NCBI RefSeq assembly: GCF_027111335.1
Contig: NZ_CP114288.1
Location: forward strand, 620,001-684,000
Origin: Flavobacterium aquiphilum
Lineage (GTDB): Bacteria > Bacteroidota > Bacteroidia > Flavobacteriales > Flavobacteriaceae
DNA length: 64,000 nucleotides
Reading direction: 5' to 3'
Position numbers and translations under genes: made by a program. Positions within the stretch are counted from its first letter, which is position 1, and each line of letters begins with the position of its first letter. Below are positions 9,882 to 19,260 of the stretch, piece after piece. The notes beneath the pieces were generated by a model. That model made no database searches. It was not told the origin of the DNA and worked only from the letters and a program-made list of their open reading frames with translations.

Positions 9882-12380
9882 TTAAGTGTTAAAATCGTCA
9901 TTGTTAAAATCTGTTTTTTCAAAATCTGTCGGGACAGTTTCAGTGTTTCCTATAACAATATTGATGTTGTTTCCTTCGGGATTTTGAATGTAAGGCAAGA
10001 AAAAATCTGCAAGTACCACTTTTTGCGGAGCTTTGTTTTCGACCAAAATCGATGGCTCAAATTGGAATAAGTTTGTGATATTGGCTAAGAAAAACTCTTG
10101 TAAATGTGCGGGATAATTGGCAGAAAGATTTTGTTGCGCCACTTTTATCAGATTGGCCTTCAGGTTCTCCGTTTCATTTTTACAATCTTTGAGCGCATTT
10201 GCATCATAGGAATCACTATAGGAGAATTTGGTTTTGTCAAACAAAACACTTTTGGTAAGATCATCTTTGATTGTCTTTGTTTCTTCAACGGTTCCAAAAG
10301 AAAAACTATCCGTATAATTTTTTATGGAATTAAGAAGAACTTGGTACTTTGGAGCCGTCTGCTGCGGTTTAAAAATAGAAGTATCGGAGTAAACCAAAAT
10401 AAATGTGCCACCTACTGAAACTCCTGCATGGTGTTCCATTCCTTTGTTTTTTTGTAAAAAGGAGGACAAAAACAAATCCTTATAACTCGTATTCCATCTT
10501 TTTAAAGCTTCGTCATATAAAACCGTAAAGGAATCTTCAAGAAATAATTCGTTGATTTGGTCCAAGTGATCAATTAAGTCTTCGACCAAAACGGACAGAT
10601 TGTTCTTGCCCCACAATAAACAAAATCGATGAAACAGGAATAGGACATTTAAGTTTTTGAAAATTTCGTAAAAGCTTTTATAATTGGGAAGAAACTCACT
10701 TAAATTGTCTGTCAATAGTGTTTTTACTTCTGTCAAAATATTCTTGAGAGAAGTAATCGTAGCGTCTGTCATTATGGTTTGTTTGATAATTTCCGTCTTG
10801 TTTGAAGTAATCCAATTAATGACAAACTCGGTGATATTGTACACTTTTTTTCTAGCCAGATCGTAATCAACTTCCAGATCTGACCAATCTCCCTGATGTT
10901 TTGTGATGTCAACGTCTTTGCCCACAAAATCGACTGCATTGAGCGCAATTGTTTTGAATGGCAGGTTGTAAGTGTCTTTTAAAGAGGATAATTCGGTAAG
11001 TACTTCCAGATAGTTTTTTCCGATGTGCCCTTCTATTCTAAAAAAATTATAAGGTTCCAAGTCATATAACAGCGGTTTTTTGACCCATAGTAAATCGGTA
11101 TAATTGGGTTTTTCTGACTGATAAGAAAGGATTTCGTTGGTTTTGTTTTTTACTGTTTTGTCAGGATTCCACTTTTTATTGAGTTCGAAAAAGTTGGAAT
11201 AATAATAAGGAATCGACTTTTTGGACAATGGCGAATTGCCGTAAATTGTGGGTGTTATTCGGATTACAGTATCAGTGATGGACCAGGATTTTATCAAAAG
11301 AACCAATCGTTCAAATAAAATATTGAGTTTGTTTCTCAGGAGAATTTCTTTGTCGGTATTGCCTGTTTTTATAAAAGGGGTTCTGAAATTATTTTCTAAG
11401 TTGACATTCCCCAAAATAATATGAAAGGGAAATTGACTTTCGTCAAAACAACAAAAAGTTGGATTTTGATTTTGGAAATCTACAATTTCATTATAAGCAG
11501 AAACTATGTCGGAAATCCAGTCACACACATATTGAATTTGTAATTTGTCTTTATTGGCGTTGATGATTTGAACTAATTGCGTTTTGCAATTATTCAACGA
11601 AGAAAAGTCGGAAGTTGATTTTAGGATATTTTTGTTGGTGTTGTAAATTGCGTTTATTTGATTGGAAAGAGTGGTTAGAAAAGCATCGTCATACCAGTTT
11701 TTGAAACCATCAAGTACTTGCTGACCGGTTATCAAATTTTTGAAAGGAACATTGTATCTGGGAGCAACTAATTTCTGAGATGCTTTTTTTATGTCAAAAC
11801 CAAGCAACAGCAAAGGAGCAATATCCGAATTCTTTATAACCAAAGGTCTCACAGTGAATTCCAGTCTTTTGCCTTTATCATCACAATTGGTATTGACACA
11901 GTTTTTCTCGTCAATTAATGCAGTTTCCAAAATAAATACAACTACTTTGTCGTTGAAAAAGCCATTTGGGATAGCTGTTTTTAAGGGTTCTGTAGTAGTA
12001 GGCTCCAATAATTCAATGGCATTTTTGAAAGGCTGGTATTTCGATCCATGTTTTAGCATTGGTTCCAAAAACGGTTCTTTACTGTAATTGGCTCCAAGAA
12101 AATTAGCTGAAAGTTCCAAATCATGGTAAAAAGTAAAAAGTTTTTCTTCCCAGTTAATTTCATATCCCAATGAAGTTACAGCGGTTCCACAACCTATTTT
12201 GATTTGATTGGGTTGTGGATGTGAAATTTCTAATCCGCATATAATTCCCATGCCTAAAAGTCCTGTTCTAGACAAGCGATCTTGTTCCTCCAGGTAACTT
12301 ACAACACTATTCAGATGTTTCTGGCTTAGAACTTGATCTGCTTCAAAAACGGGATATTTGGAGTTGTTAAATGCTTTCAT
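9882..12380 (-). CDS. Large injection-system protein, possible fibre or baseplate component, 832 aa
   Basis: The N-terminal 75 residues (YPVFEADQVLSQKHLNSVVS, then YLEEQDRLSRTGLLGMGIIC followed by GLEI) form a pattern I associate with a conserved hypothetical protein found in Bacteroidota CIS loci, located after the Afp12-like gene. It continues with a beta strand 'IKIGCGTAVTSLGYEI' like the start of phage fibre proteins that begin with a GxGxA(V/I) module. The middle is helical and long; near the C-terminus is 'GMEHHAGVSVGGTFILVYSD'. There are no membrane segments. Position (after two baseplate genes and before the tape measure) matches that of the tail-fibre gene afp13 in Afp, but I see no adenovirus-like fibre repeats. 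Role therefore uncertain. Confidence 0.8.
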   Translation of the reverse strand: MKAFNNSKYPVFEADQVLSQKHLNSVVSYLEEQDRLSRTGLLGMGIICGLEISHPQPNQIKIGCGTAVTSLGYEINWEEKLFTFYHDLELSANFLGANYSKEPFLEPMLKHGSKYQPFKNAIELLEPTTTEPLKTAIPNGFFNDKVVVFILETALIDEKNCVNTNCDDKGKRLEFTVRPLVIKNSDIAPLLLLGFDIKKASQKLVAPRYNVPFKNLITGQQVLDGFKNWYDDAFLTTLSNQINAIYNTNKNILKSTSDFSSLNNCKTQLVQIINANKDKLQIQYVCDWISDIVSAYNEIVDFQNQNPTFCCFDESQFPFHIILGNVNLENNFRTPFIKTGNTDKEILLRNKLNILFERLVLLIKSWSITDTVIRITPTIYGNSPLSKKSIPYYYSNFFELNKKWNPDKTVKNKTNEILSYQSEKPNYTDLLWVKKPLLYDLEPYNFFRIEGHIGKNYLEVLTELSSLKDTYNLPFKTIALNAVDFVGKDVDITKHQGDWSDLEVDYDLARKKVYNITEFVINWITSNKTEIIKQTIMTDATITSLKNILTEVKTLLTDNLSEFLPNYKSFYEIFKNLNVLFLFHRFCLLWGKNNLSVLVEDLIDHLDQINELFLEDSFTVLYDEALKRWNTSYKDLFLSSFLQKNKGMEHHAGVSVGGTFILVYSDTSIFKPQQTAPKYQVLLNSIKNYTDSFSFGTVEETKTIKDDLTKSVLFDKTKFSYSDSYDANALKDCKNETENLKANLIKVAQQNLSANYPAHLQEFFLANITNLFQFEPSILVENKAPQKVVLADFFLPYIQNPEGNNINIVIGNTETVPTDFEKTDFNNDDFNT

Positions 12381-12390
12381 GTTGCTATTT

Positions 12391-15300
12391 TTAAAGTGTT
12401 CCTAATGCTGTATTTCCTAATAATATGGGGTTGGTTATTTCACTCAAGTGACAATCGAATAAGTTGCCTTCGGGGTACATCGTATTCAATTCGTTCAGAG
12501 CTGTTATCATTTCTTTATGATGAAGCAAGAAGCTGGATTCGTCTTTTGGGAGCAGTGTTTTAGAACATTGTTTTATTCTAAAGTAGCGGTAGTTTTCGAG
12601 CCAGTTTTTGTAGGCTTTTTGAAATTGAGCCATGTCATTTGCATTTACCCAGCAAATTTTCAACAGCACATGTGCGGGAGCTTCCTGCCTAAAAATTTTC
12701 TCCGCATATTTTCTAAAAGTCAAGTTTCGAAAACGGGTTAAATAACCGGGCAAAACGATTGTAGCCTTGAAAGAATAGGGATCATTATTGGCAGTATCTT
12801 TACAATCGTCCTGTAAACAAACGGTGAGTAAATCAGTGTCCTGATTGGTCGTTAAAAGGGGACGGAGTAACAAATGTTCAATACAATAAAAATTCTCGAA
12901 AGTTTCATTCAAGGCCTGCAATAACGAATTGTAATAATCGTATGCGGTTTCAAAGGAGACAAACGGTTTGTCAACCTTGGCTATTTTAGCACCATCTTTT
13001 TCAAGATAGAGATAAAATTTGGTGCTCGCTTTGTGAATTGTATAGGCATTGGGGTCAAAAATATGTTCCCGAAGCCAACTCCATTTTAGTGCCAAATCAG
13101 TTCCAGGACTTTGAATTTTAAAATGGATTACGCCTAGTTTCGTTGGGATTGACAATTGGGATTGCGGGCTATCATCATTGGCAATATTCCTAAGATTAAT
13201 GTTATTGATGCCTAATAATTTTGCCGTGCGTTTCTCATAACCACCTCGGGAATTGGAATTCCAAAAATCAGGCGGAGTTAAAGTATTCGGATTTATGTAA
13301 TCCATCCCAATACCTCTTTTACTGCTTATCTCGGGATAATTATTGATGAAGTTTTGTTTGTCTTGTATTAAATCTTCAAATTGAAAACTAAGCTCTCCCA
13401 AGCCTTTTGCATCTTGATTGACCTGATACATCATGAAAACGTAATCATTAAAACTTTCTGAAAAGCGTGCCATCAAATGGTCTAACGCCCGATTACGACG
13501 ATCGTAGAAATCAGTTTTGTTTTCATAAATAGTAATCTGGTCGTCATTTGGAATCCATAAATTATTCTCAAACGAACTGGTGTAAAGTGCTTTGGAATAG
13601 AATTCTCCGCCAGTCCAATCGTTTTTTGAAAGAAACTTTGGGAAGTACGTTCTATCTATTGTAACAGTGTCTAAAATATTTTTGGAATGGTATAATTGAT
13701 TGAAAAAATCGGCGAGGATTTGATCATAAAAGTGTAAATAACCTTTGAGTTGATTGACTTGCGCTTTCCTTAAATCCGATTCTTTATCCGATAATTGATT
13801 TTTTCCCAAACCATAATTTTGAGGAAACTCATCCTGGATACTGTAAAACTCATCCAGTTGATAAAATGTCCCGGACGGATAAGGTAATTCATTATTGATG
13901 TTGAGCAGTTTGTAGTTTTTTTGTTGGGACTTATAGATTTCTATTTTTTGATCGACCAGCATCTGATTGTTTTCTGAAAGTAGAAAAGGAATTTTTTTCT
14001 GAAACAGAAGTATTTTGGATTTTTGCGGAGTAAAAATAGGATTCACTTCCCCGGAAAGATTCAAACTCCAAGGCTGGCTTGAGCTTCCGGGAATAGGCTT
14101 GCCGTTTTTATCATAAGCGGTAAGCAAAAGATTATTAACCGAAACCACTCCTTTTACCGCCATCAAAACGGCAATAATATCCGAAGAATGAATCGCTGTT
14201 GGTAAGGAGCAATTAATTAGTTCTTCTTCTTTCAGGAAGCCATGATCCAGTTTTGGACCAAGGAATAAATCGTCAGAATGATAGCCTTGATCGAGCAATT
14301 GTGCTAATGTGTAAAAACGAATAGGAGGATTTATGACATCAAATAGGGCAATCTGAATTTGAGCCATAACATCTACAACATTACTTTGAGGCTCGATTTC
14401 GATATCAACACAAATACCAATTTCGATACTTTCTATAGTCGAAAGGCATAAATAATCTTCGGTAAAATTTCTGTTTTGATGTAGTTTTTGGTGTACTTTT
14501 TGGAAAGTTGCCTCTACTTTATTTTTTTTATTTTTAAAAAGGGTAAGCAGTTCATGATAATTTTTTGGAACAGAAAAATGAGCCAATACAATATCAATTT
14601 CGCTTGAATCATAACATTTAATTGTAAAAGTTAGGAATTCTGCTCCATTCGGCACTTTATAAAGAGTAAGTATGACTTTGCTGTCAGTTTTCTCAATTTT
14701 TATATTTTTTATTTTAGCGGGTTTGCTCAATGTTTCCAGTAAATTGGTTTTTGGATTGTTCCAAGAGTCAAACTCCGGATTAATATTTACTTGAATCCAT
14801 TGATCTTTGTTTAAAAATTCGAAATCCAAAAGAGTAGAATTCAAATCGCCAAGAATAGGATCTTCTTCCAGTTCTATTACCACTTTATTTAGACCTCTAA
14901 GTGGTAATTGCTGTAGCGCTGTATTGTTTTTGTCAACCGATTTTAGGCTCAATTTGTCTTCTACCGGATTTATATAAATGGGGATCTCATTATCGTTCGG
15001 AGCAGGAAAACCTGAGGAGTCGGCTGTTTTTTTGGTTGCCAAAAACCAGGCATTGGAAATCCCGTCGATGTCAATGAGTAGTTTTCTATAATCAATTTCG
15101 GTAAGAGGAGCATTAGAAAAAATAGCGCTTGCCGGGAAAAAGGTTTTGTTTGAGATTTCTCCGTATCTGTCGCACAATATGTTTTTAATGTCAAAACTGT
15201 TACGATAACCCAACTCGGTAATAGCATAAGACAAAACTTCAAGAATAGTTATTCCCGGATCATGGGCATTGTAATCTGTCCAGAGTTTGTTGCCTAGCTT

Positions 15301-15393
15301 TTCGATATATTTCATGCCTTCTTTTCTCAAGAAATCATAGTCTTGAGCGGGAAGGAGTTTTCGGTCTTTTGCTATAAAATAATTGGTTTTCAT
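12391..15393 (-). CDS. Baseplate protein, Afp12/Pvc12-like
   Basis: About 1000 aa from the ATG at 15393; a TTG nine bases upstream would add three residues and overlap the preceding stop. The N-terminus has the hallmark 'WTDYNAHDPGITILEVLSYA' followed by ITELGYR, characteristic of large baseplate wedge proteins in eCIS clusters and in some tailed phages. The region 'RNRALDHLMARFSESFNDYV' lies about two thirds along and a C-terminal block 'YCIEHLLLRPLL...FRNLTFRKYAEKIFRQEAPAHVLLKICWV' ends the core; both are typical of this family. The protein forms part of the baseplate wedge that triggers sheath contraction (family knowledge). It begins 5 bases after the Afp11-like stop and ends 10 bases before the 832-aa gene. 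Confidence 0.88.
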   Translation of the reverse strand: MKTNYFIAKDRKLLPAQDYDFLRKEGMKYIEKLGNKLWTDYNAHDPGITILEVLSYAITELGYRNSFDIKNILCDRYGEISNKTFFPASAIFSNAPLTEIDYRKLLIDIDGISNAWFLATKKTADSSGFPAPNDNEIPIYINPVEDKLSLKSVDKNNTALQQLPLRGLNKVVIELEEDPILGDLNSTLLDFEFLNKDQWIQVNINPEFDSWNNPKTNLLETLSKPAKIKNIKIEKTDSKVILTLYKVPNGAEFLTFTIKCYDSSEIDIVLAHFSVPKNYHELLTLFKNKKNKVEATFQKVHQKLHQNRNFTEDYLCLSTIESIEIGICVDIEIEPQSNVVDVMAQIQIALFDVINPPIRFYTLAQLLDQGYHSDDLFLGPKLDHGFLKEEELINCSLPTAIHSSDIIAVLMAVKGVVSVNNLLLTAYDKNGKPIPGSSSQPWSLNLSGEVNPIFTPQKSKILLFQKKIPFLLSENNQMLVDQKIEIYKSQQKNYKLLNINNELPYPSGTFYQLDEFYSIQDEFPQNYGLGKNQLSDKESDLRKAQVNQLKGYLHFYDQILADFFNQLYHSKNILDTVTIDRTYFPKFLSKNDWTGGEFYSKALYTSSFENNLWIPNDDQITIYENKTDFYDRRNRALDHLMARFSESFNDYVFMMYQVNQDAKGLGELSFQFEDLIQDKQNFINNYPEISSKRGIGMDYINPNTLTPPDFWNSNSRGGYEKRTAKLLGINNINLRNIANDDSPQSQLSIPTKLGVIHFKIQSPGTDLALKWSWLREHIFDPNAYTIHKASTKFYLYLEKDGAKIAKVDKPFVSFETAYDYYNSLLQALNETFENFYCIEHLLLRPLLTTNQDTDLLTVCLQDDCKDTANNDPYSFKATIVLPGYLTRFRNLTFRKYAEKIFRQEAPAHVLLKICWVNANDMAQFQKAYKNWLENYRYFRIKQCSKTLLPKDESSFLLHHKEMITALNELNTMYPEGNLFDCHLSEITNPILLGNTALGTL

Positions 15394-15398
15394 ATAGA

Positions 15399-18300
15399 TC
15401 AATTATTTATTTCTTCTATAAAATGAGTTTCATTGGGTACAAATAAGGTGAAATCAGTCATCGGAGTAATTTCCTTCACTTTATAATAGATTGTTTTTAC
15501 AGTATCGTTTGTGTCATTGAGAATGATTTGGTTAACTTCAAAATCGGTGATATAGTCCACGAAATTTTGATTGTCGATTAATTGTATGATTGATGAAGTT
15601 TCAATGGTATTTGCAAAAACGACTTCAGTGTTTTCAAATGCCCAGGGACTCAGATATGTGTTGATTATTTTCTTTAGTTCCGACGCATACAATAGAGTAT
15701 CAGCACCTGGAATATCATGGTATTTCACTTTGAATTTGACCTCTATTTTCTCCAAAGTGGGGGTTTTTACAGAAATCCTTGCGTGAGGTGACGCTATTTT
15801 GGCGATATATTGTTGAATTTTTTTCATAATCCCCAAACTCAAAAGCGGTTTCCAGGAAACAGGATTTTGATCATTATTGGATTTTGCTATAGGAATTAAA
15901 GTGATATAACCCGCAGAAACATTGGATATAGCAGAGGAATTATATAAGTAATGATTCAAACATTTTACCCTATGCACCTCGGGAAATTCATCTAATATTA
16001 ATCGTTCATAATCCCAGGAAGTAATTGCGCGTTTTTTGTGTCTTAGCCTTTCGCTGGAACGTTGGTAAAGCAATAAATCATCTTCTCGTTTTTTGCCGGA
16101 AAAAGAGGCGTATGGCTGGGTTACTTTTTTTATAAAATCAATAGGTTCATGAAATTTTGAGATAGTTTCTTTAGGTGTGTTTTCAATAAAGAAACTATTG
16201 TTTTGTTCAAAATCAGTTAGAACAGCTTTTAACGCCTGAGTGTGAATACCAATAAAATGGCAAATGGCATCGGTTTTATCTACAGCAATTTTTATCCAAA
16301 ACAGCGATTTATCCAAAATAGTAGTTTGGCTTGTATCAAATTCGGGAATCGTTAATTGTACCAAGCCTGATTGTGTAAGTCCGTTTGTTTCATCGCCCAT
16401 TTCATGAGGCATAATCGAAATCCATGAATTTTGATTTAAGTAAGACCATTTTACAGTAGCCGATTCTTGTCTGGGGTTAGCGGTCCCTTCTGCTAATTGG
16501 ATCAAAAGAGACAATCCGTTTCCGGGGACAGCTTTTTCAAATCCTAAATATAGTTCTCCGCCCAAGGGAGCGTCATGAGGAAATTTGGAATCATATAATT
16601 CATCTTTTTTGTATCCAAAAGGGAGAATGTGATATACTTCTATTGGGTTATTTGATGTTCCATTAGTGTAGGTATCCGAAACAGAATATTGCAAACTAAT
16701 GTCATTAATTGTGGGAGCTACTGGTAAAGTTTCACCCGTAACTTTACTTTTTGCAATAAAAGTTTCAAGAAATTTTTCTCCTGCAAAATCGGTGTCGTTT
16801 AGGATAACTTTTGCGTAGCCGGAAACGCTTGATGTATTTGGTAATGTGTTTTTTTCCTGATATTCCAGTATTGGGTTGGTATTTTCAATTTGGTAATTAA
16901 ATTTTTCGGCATTGGTCCACAAACCATCAATTAGTTTTTCCGTCTGCAAATCAATACTTTGGGTAGAATCAAAACTGTTGATGAAATAGGGATTGATATC
17001 CAGATACAGAGTAGCATTTTTTTTGATAAAAAACTCATTACAGCCAATGATGAAACTATTGCCTTTTTTTGGAAAATCACCAAAAGGTTTGAATGATTTA
17101 CTGGTATCAACTAGCCCTGTATCAGTGCTTAAAACAAAATTTTTCAAACCTGAAACATAAACGTAAATATCCAGTTTTGTTATATCGATTTGTTTTGCAC
17201 CATCTAAAGAAACTATCTTCAGAACAGGATAGTTGGTATTTATGTTTATGTCACTGTGGATTTTAGGATCGTGTGCAATTATTTTTTTTTCTGAAGCTAG
17301 TATCTCTAGATAGATATAATTGCCATAGTAATAAGCAGAAGTAATTTCGATTACTTTTTTTTCACCGGTTATAAAAAATTTATAGTGGGATAAGTCTAAA
17401 GTTTCATCATTTATTTTGATAAAAATCACTCTGTAACCTCCACTCAAGAAGAATAACTGACTGGCAATAAGCAAGCCGGTTTCTACTACTGATGCTGTGT
17501 CCGGAAACACATTGAAAGATTTATTTTGTGCATTTGATTTTATAAAATCTGATTGTTTCCAGAGGGTAACAGAATTTTTATAATGACTTAAAAAGGAATG
17601 TAATTTGCCTTCATTAATTCCTTGGTCTGCTGTTGAAGCATAGAATTTATTTTTGCCCAATGAATTTTTGCCTGCTGGGAAGACACTTCCTTTTGGAACC
17701 AAGGCAGATTTACTAGGTGTAGTTTCAAGTACCAGATGGACATAATCAGGGCGTGCATTCGCAGGTTGTATCTGTAAAATGTCTGTGTAATAAAAATCAA
17801 GATGTCTTTTGGTAAACTCATTGAGTTGATTTTGTGCTACTCCCAAGAGTTTCAAGAACGAAAGGTATAATGTAAAATGCGGTTTATGACCGGAATAATT
17901 TTCCAGTTGAAGAGCAATGCTTTCGCCCGAAACCTGTTTCCAATTTTGAATTAGACCATAAAGTTGTTGTACGGTTTTGTCAAACTGTGAATTGGAAATT
18001 AAAGCTAATGGATTTGTACTTGCGGTTATTTTATCATTCAAATCCTTTATTTTTTGAACAAAATAAGGGCTTGTTCCCAGTAAGGTTTCTTTGGATGAGA
18101 TGGCAGGATCTAAAAAACTTATTTTTCGGTTAAAGTCTAGGAATTGAGTGTTTATGATTTCAAAATAGGACAGAAGGATTTTTTTTTGATCAGATGAAAC
18201 AGTTGAAGCTTTGACTTTTGTTTTGATAACTTTATATTGTTCCTGCAGTTTTTGCACATCCCATAGATACAACTGAACAAGTATTGCTGTTGATTCCCAT

Positions 18301-18509
18301 TGAAAGAAGTTGGACCAATTTCCATCTTCAATATTGGTGTCATTATAGAATTTTATATGAGTGGCAATTTTTTGGGCAAAGGCTATAAAATCTATTTCCT
18401 TTCTTTCATCAACAAGGAAATAATCAGGTTTGAGAGCTGTCAAAAATCGCTCTTCCTGGGTTGTTCCCATTCCTTGATGAATTGATATGTTTGATGAGCA
18501 ATTGTCCAT
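15399..18509 (-). CDS. Baseplate assembly protein J-like, Afp11/Pvc11-like
   Basis: 1036 aa. The C-terminal third carries a gpJ-like region: 'YQRSSERLRHKKRAITSWDY' followed by ERLILDEFPEVHRVKCLNHY, then 'VSWKPLLSLGIMKKIQQYIA' and IASPHARISVKTPTLEKIEVKF. This is the domain that in phage P2 J and T4 gp6 shapes the baseplate wedge. The N-terminal part (about residues 20-250) is helical and includes 'DFYYTDILQIQPANARPDYV', typical for eCIS gene 11 proteins. The length is large compared with phage J, but normal for Bacteroidota CIS. The gp25-like gene lies just upstream (43-base gap) and the Afp12-like gene immediately downstream. Confidence 0.88.
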   Translation of the reverse strand: MDNCSSNISIHQGMGTTQEERFLTALKPDYFLVDERKEIDFIAFAQKIATHIKFYNDTNIEDGNWSNFFQWESTAILVQLYLWDVQKLQEQYKVIKTKVKASTVSSDQKKILLSYFEIINTQFLDFNRKISFLDPAISSKETLLGTSPYFVQKIKDLNDKITASTNPLALISNSQFDKTVQQLYGLIQNWKQVSGESIALQLENYSGHKPHFTLYLSFLKLLGVAQNQLNEFTKRHLDFYYTDILQIQPANARPDYVHLVLETTPSKSALVPKGSVFPAGKNSLGKNKFYASTADQGINEGKLHSFLSHYKNSVTLWKQSDFIKSNAQNKSFNVFPDTASVVETGLLIASQLFFLSGGYRVIFIKINDETLDLSHYKFFITGEKKVIEITSAYYYGNYIYLEILASEKKIIAHDPKIHSDININTNYPVLKIVSLDGAKQIDITKLDIYVYVSGLKNFVLSTDTGLVDTSKSFKPFGDFPKKGNSFIIGCNEFFIKKNATLYLDINPYFINSFDSTQSIDLQTEKLIDGLWTNAEKFNYQIENTNPILEYQEKNTLPNTSSVSGYAKVILNDTDFAGEKFLETFIAKSKVTGETLPVAPTINDISLQYSVSDTYTNGTSNNPIEVYHILPFGYKKDELYDSKFPHDAPLGGELYLGFEKAVPGNGLSLLIQLAEGTANPRQESATVKWSYLNQNSWISIMPHEMGDETNGLTQSGLVQLTIPEFDTSQTTILDKSLFWIKIAVDKTDAICHFIGIHTQALKAVLTDFEQNNSFFIENTPKETISKFHEPIDFIKKVTQPYASFSGKKREDDLLLYQRSSERLRHKKRAITSWDYERLILDEFPEVHRVKCLNHYLYNSSAISNVSAGYITLIPIAKSNNDQNPVSWKPLLSLGIMKKIQQYIAKIASPHARISVKTPTLEKIEVKFKVKYHDIPGADTLLYASELKKIINTYLSPWAFENTEVVFANTIETSSIIQLIDNQNFVDYITDFEVNQIILNDTNDTVKTIYYKVKEITPMTDFTLFVPNETHFIEEINN

Positions 18510-18552
18510 TTTTTTATTTTTAGTATGACTGTTAAATAACAGAAGACAGCAT

Positions 18553-18963
18553 TTATTTTATATAGGTACCTTCTTCCAGATAGAAAGGATATACATAATT
18601 ATGTCTTGAGTTGGTCGTTCTTATTGTGTAATCTATTTCTAATTTTATAAGTCCCTGTGAGGTTTCTTCAGAAGCAAAAGAGACATTGTTGAGGTCTATT
18701 CTGGGTTCATATTTTAGTATTGCTATTTTAACAATCCCTCGTATTTTGGTAAGGAGAGTTACAGTTATGTTTTCAAACAACATAGGGGAAAGATTGCACC
18801 CGAAATCTGATCTCAGGATTCGTTCCTCTAGTTTTGTCCCCAAAAGAATTTGCAGACTTTGGTTAATGTCTGTTGCGCCATCTACCGTTTCTACTGACCC
18901 GGAAATGGGATTGAATGTAGGTGGGAAACTCCAGCCTGTCCCTATAAATGTTTCGTTATCCAT
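18553..18963 (-). CDS. gp25/gpW-family baseplate protein (Afp9/Pvc9-like)
   Basis: 136 aa from the ATG at 18963. A longer reading from 18996 would overlap the PAAR gene by 28 bases and adds a tail (MSNSFNRRLEN) that looks like read-through, so the shorter start is chosen. 'FIGTGWSFPPTFN', then 'INQSLQILLGTKLEERILRS' followed by DFGCNLSPMLFENI is the clear gp25/lysozyme-like baseplate signature (G-W-F-P...L.T..GER..RP.FG). In T4, T6SS (TssE) and eCIS this protein joins the wedge to the sheath. It lies 5 bases after the PAAR stop. Confidence 0.93.
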   Translation of the reverse strand: MDNETFIGTGWSFPPTFNPISGSVETVDGATDINQSLQILLGTKLEERILRSDFGCNLSPMLFENITVTLLTKIRGIVKIAILKYEPRIDLNNVSFASEETSQGLIKLEIDYTIRTTNSRHNYVYPFYLEEGTYIK

Positions 18964-18968
18964 ATTTT

Positions 18969-19259
18969 CTAACCTCCTATTAAAACTGTTGGACATCCTA
19001 TTATTATTGTTCCTCCGTGGGCTGTTGAATCACCCATTCTTGCAGCCGCTTTTCCTCCAATGGTAACTGTTGAAGACCCTTTTGTAATGGAATCTGTTGG
19101 ACCTGCACATACACAATTGTCTCCTACTACTGCGGCGGGCATTCCGCCTATGAGAACGGTAGTATTGCCTCCCGGTAAAATAGGTCCGCCTACATGGGGA
19201 ACTGTTCCGGTTGATGCTGGACAAATGTGCATATCTGATACTCTTGCTGCTGCGGGCAT
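18969..19259 (-). CDS. PAAR-domain spike tip protein (Afp10/Pvc10-like)
   Basis: 96 aa, a stand-alone PAAR domain. Visible are 'PAAARVSDMHICPASTGTVP', 'HVGGPILPGGNTTVLIGGMP' and 'GKAAARMGDSTAHGGTIIIG', with the repeated proline/glycine turns and the His/Cys residues expected to bind a metal at the tip of the cone. The protein caps the VgrG-like spike and pierces the target membrane (family knowledge). There is no C-terminal toxin extension. It starts 2 bases before the stop of the spike gene and ends 5 bases before the gp25 gene, so it is translationally close to both. Confidence 0.95.
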   Translation of the reverse strand: MPAAARVSDMHICPASTGTVPHVGGPILPGGNTTVLIGGMPAAVVGDNCVCAGPTDSITKGSSTVTIGGKAAARMGDSTAHGGTIIIGCPTVLIGG

Positions 19260-19260
19260 A

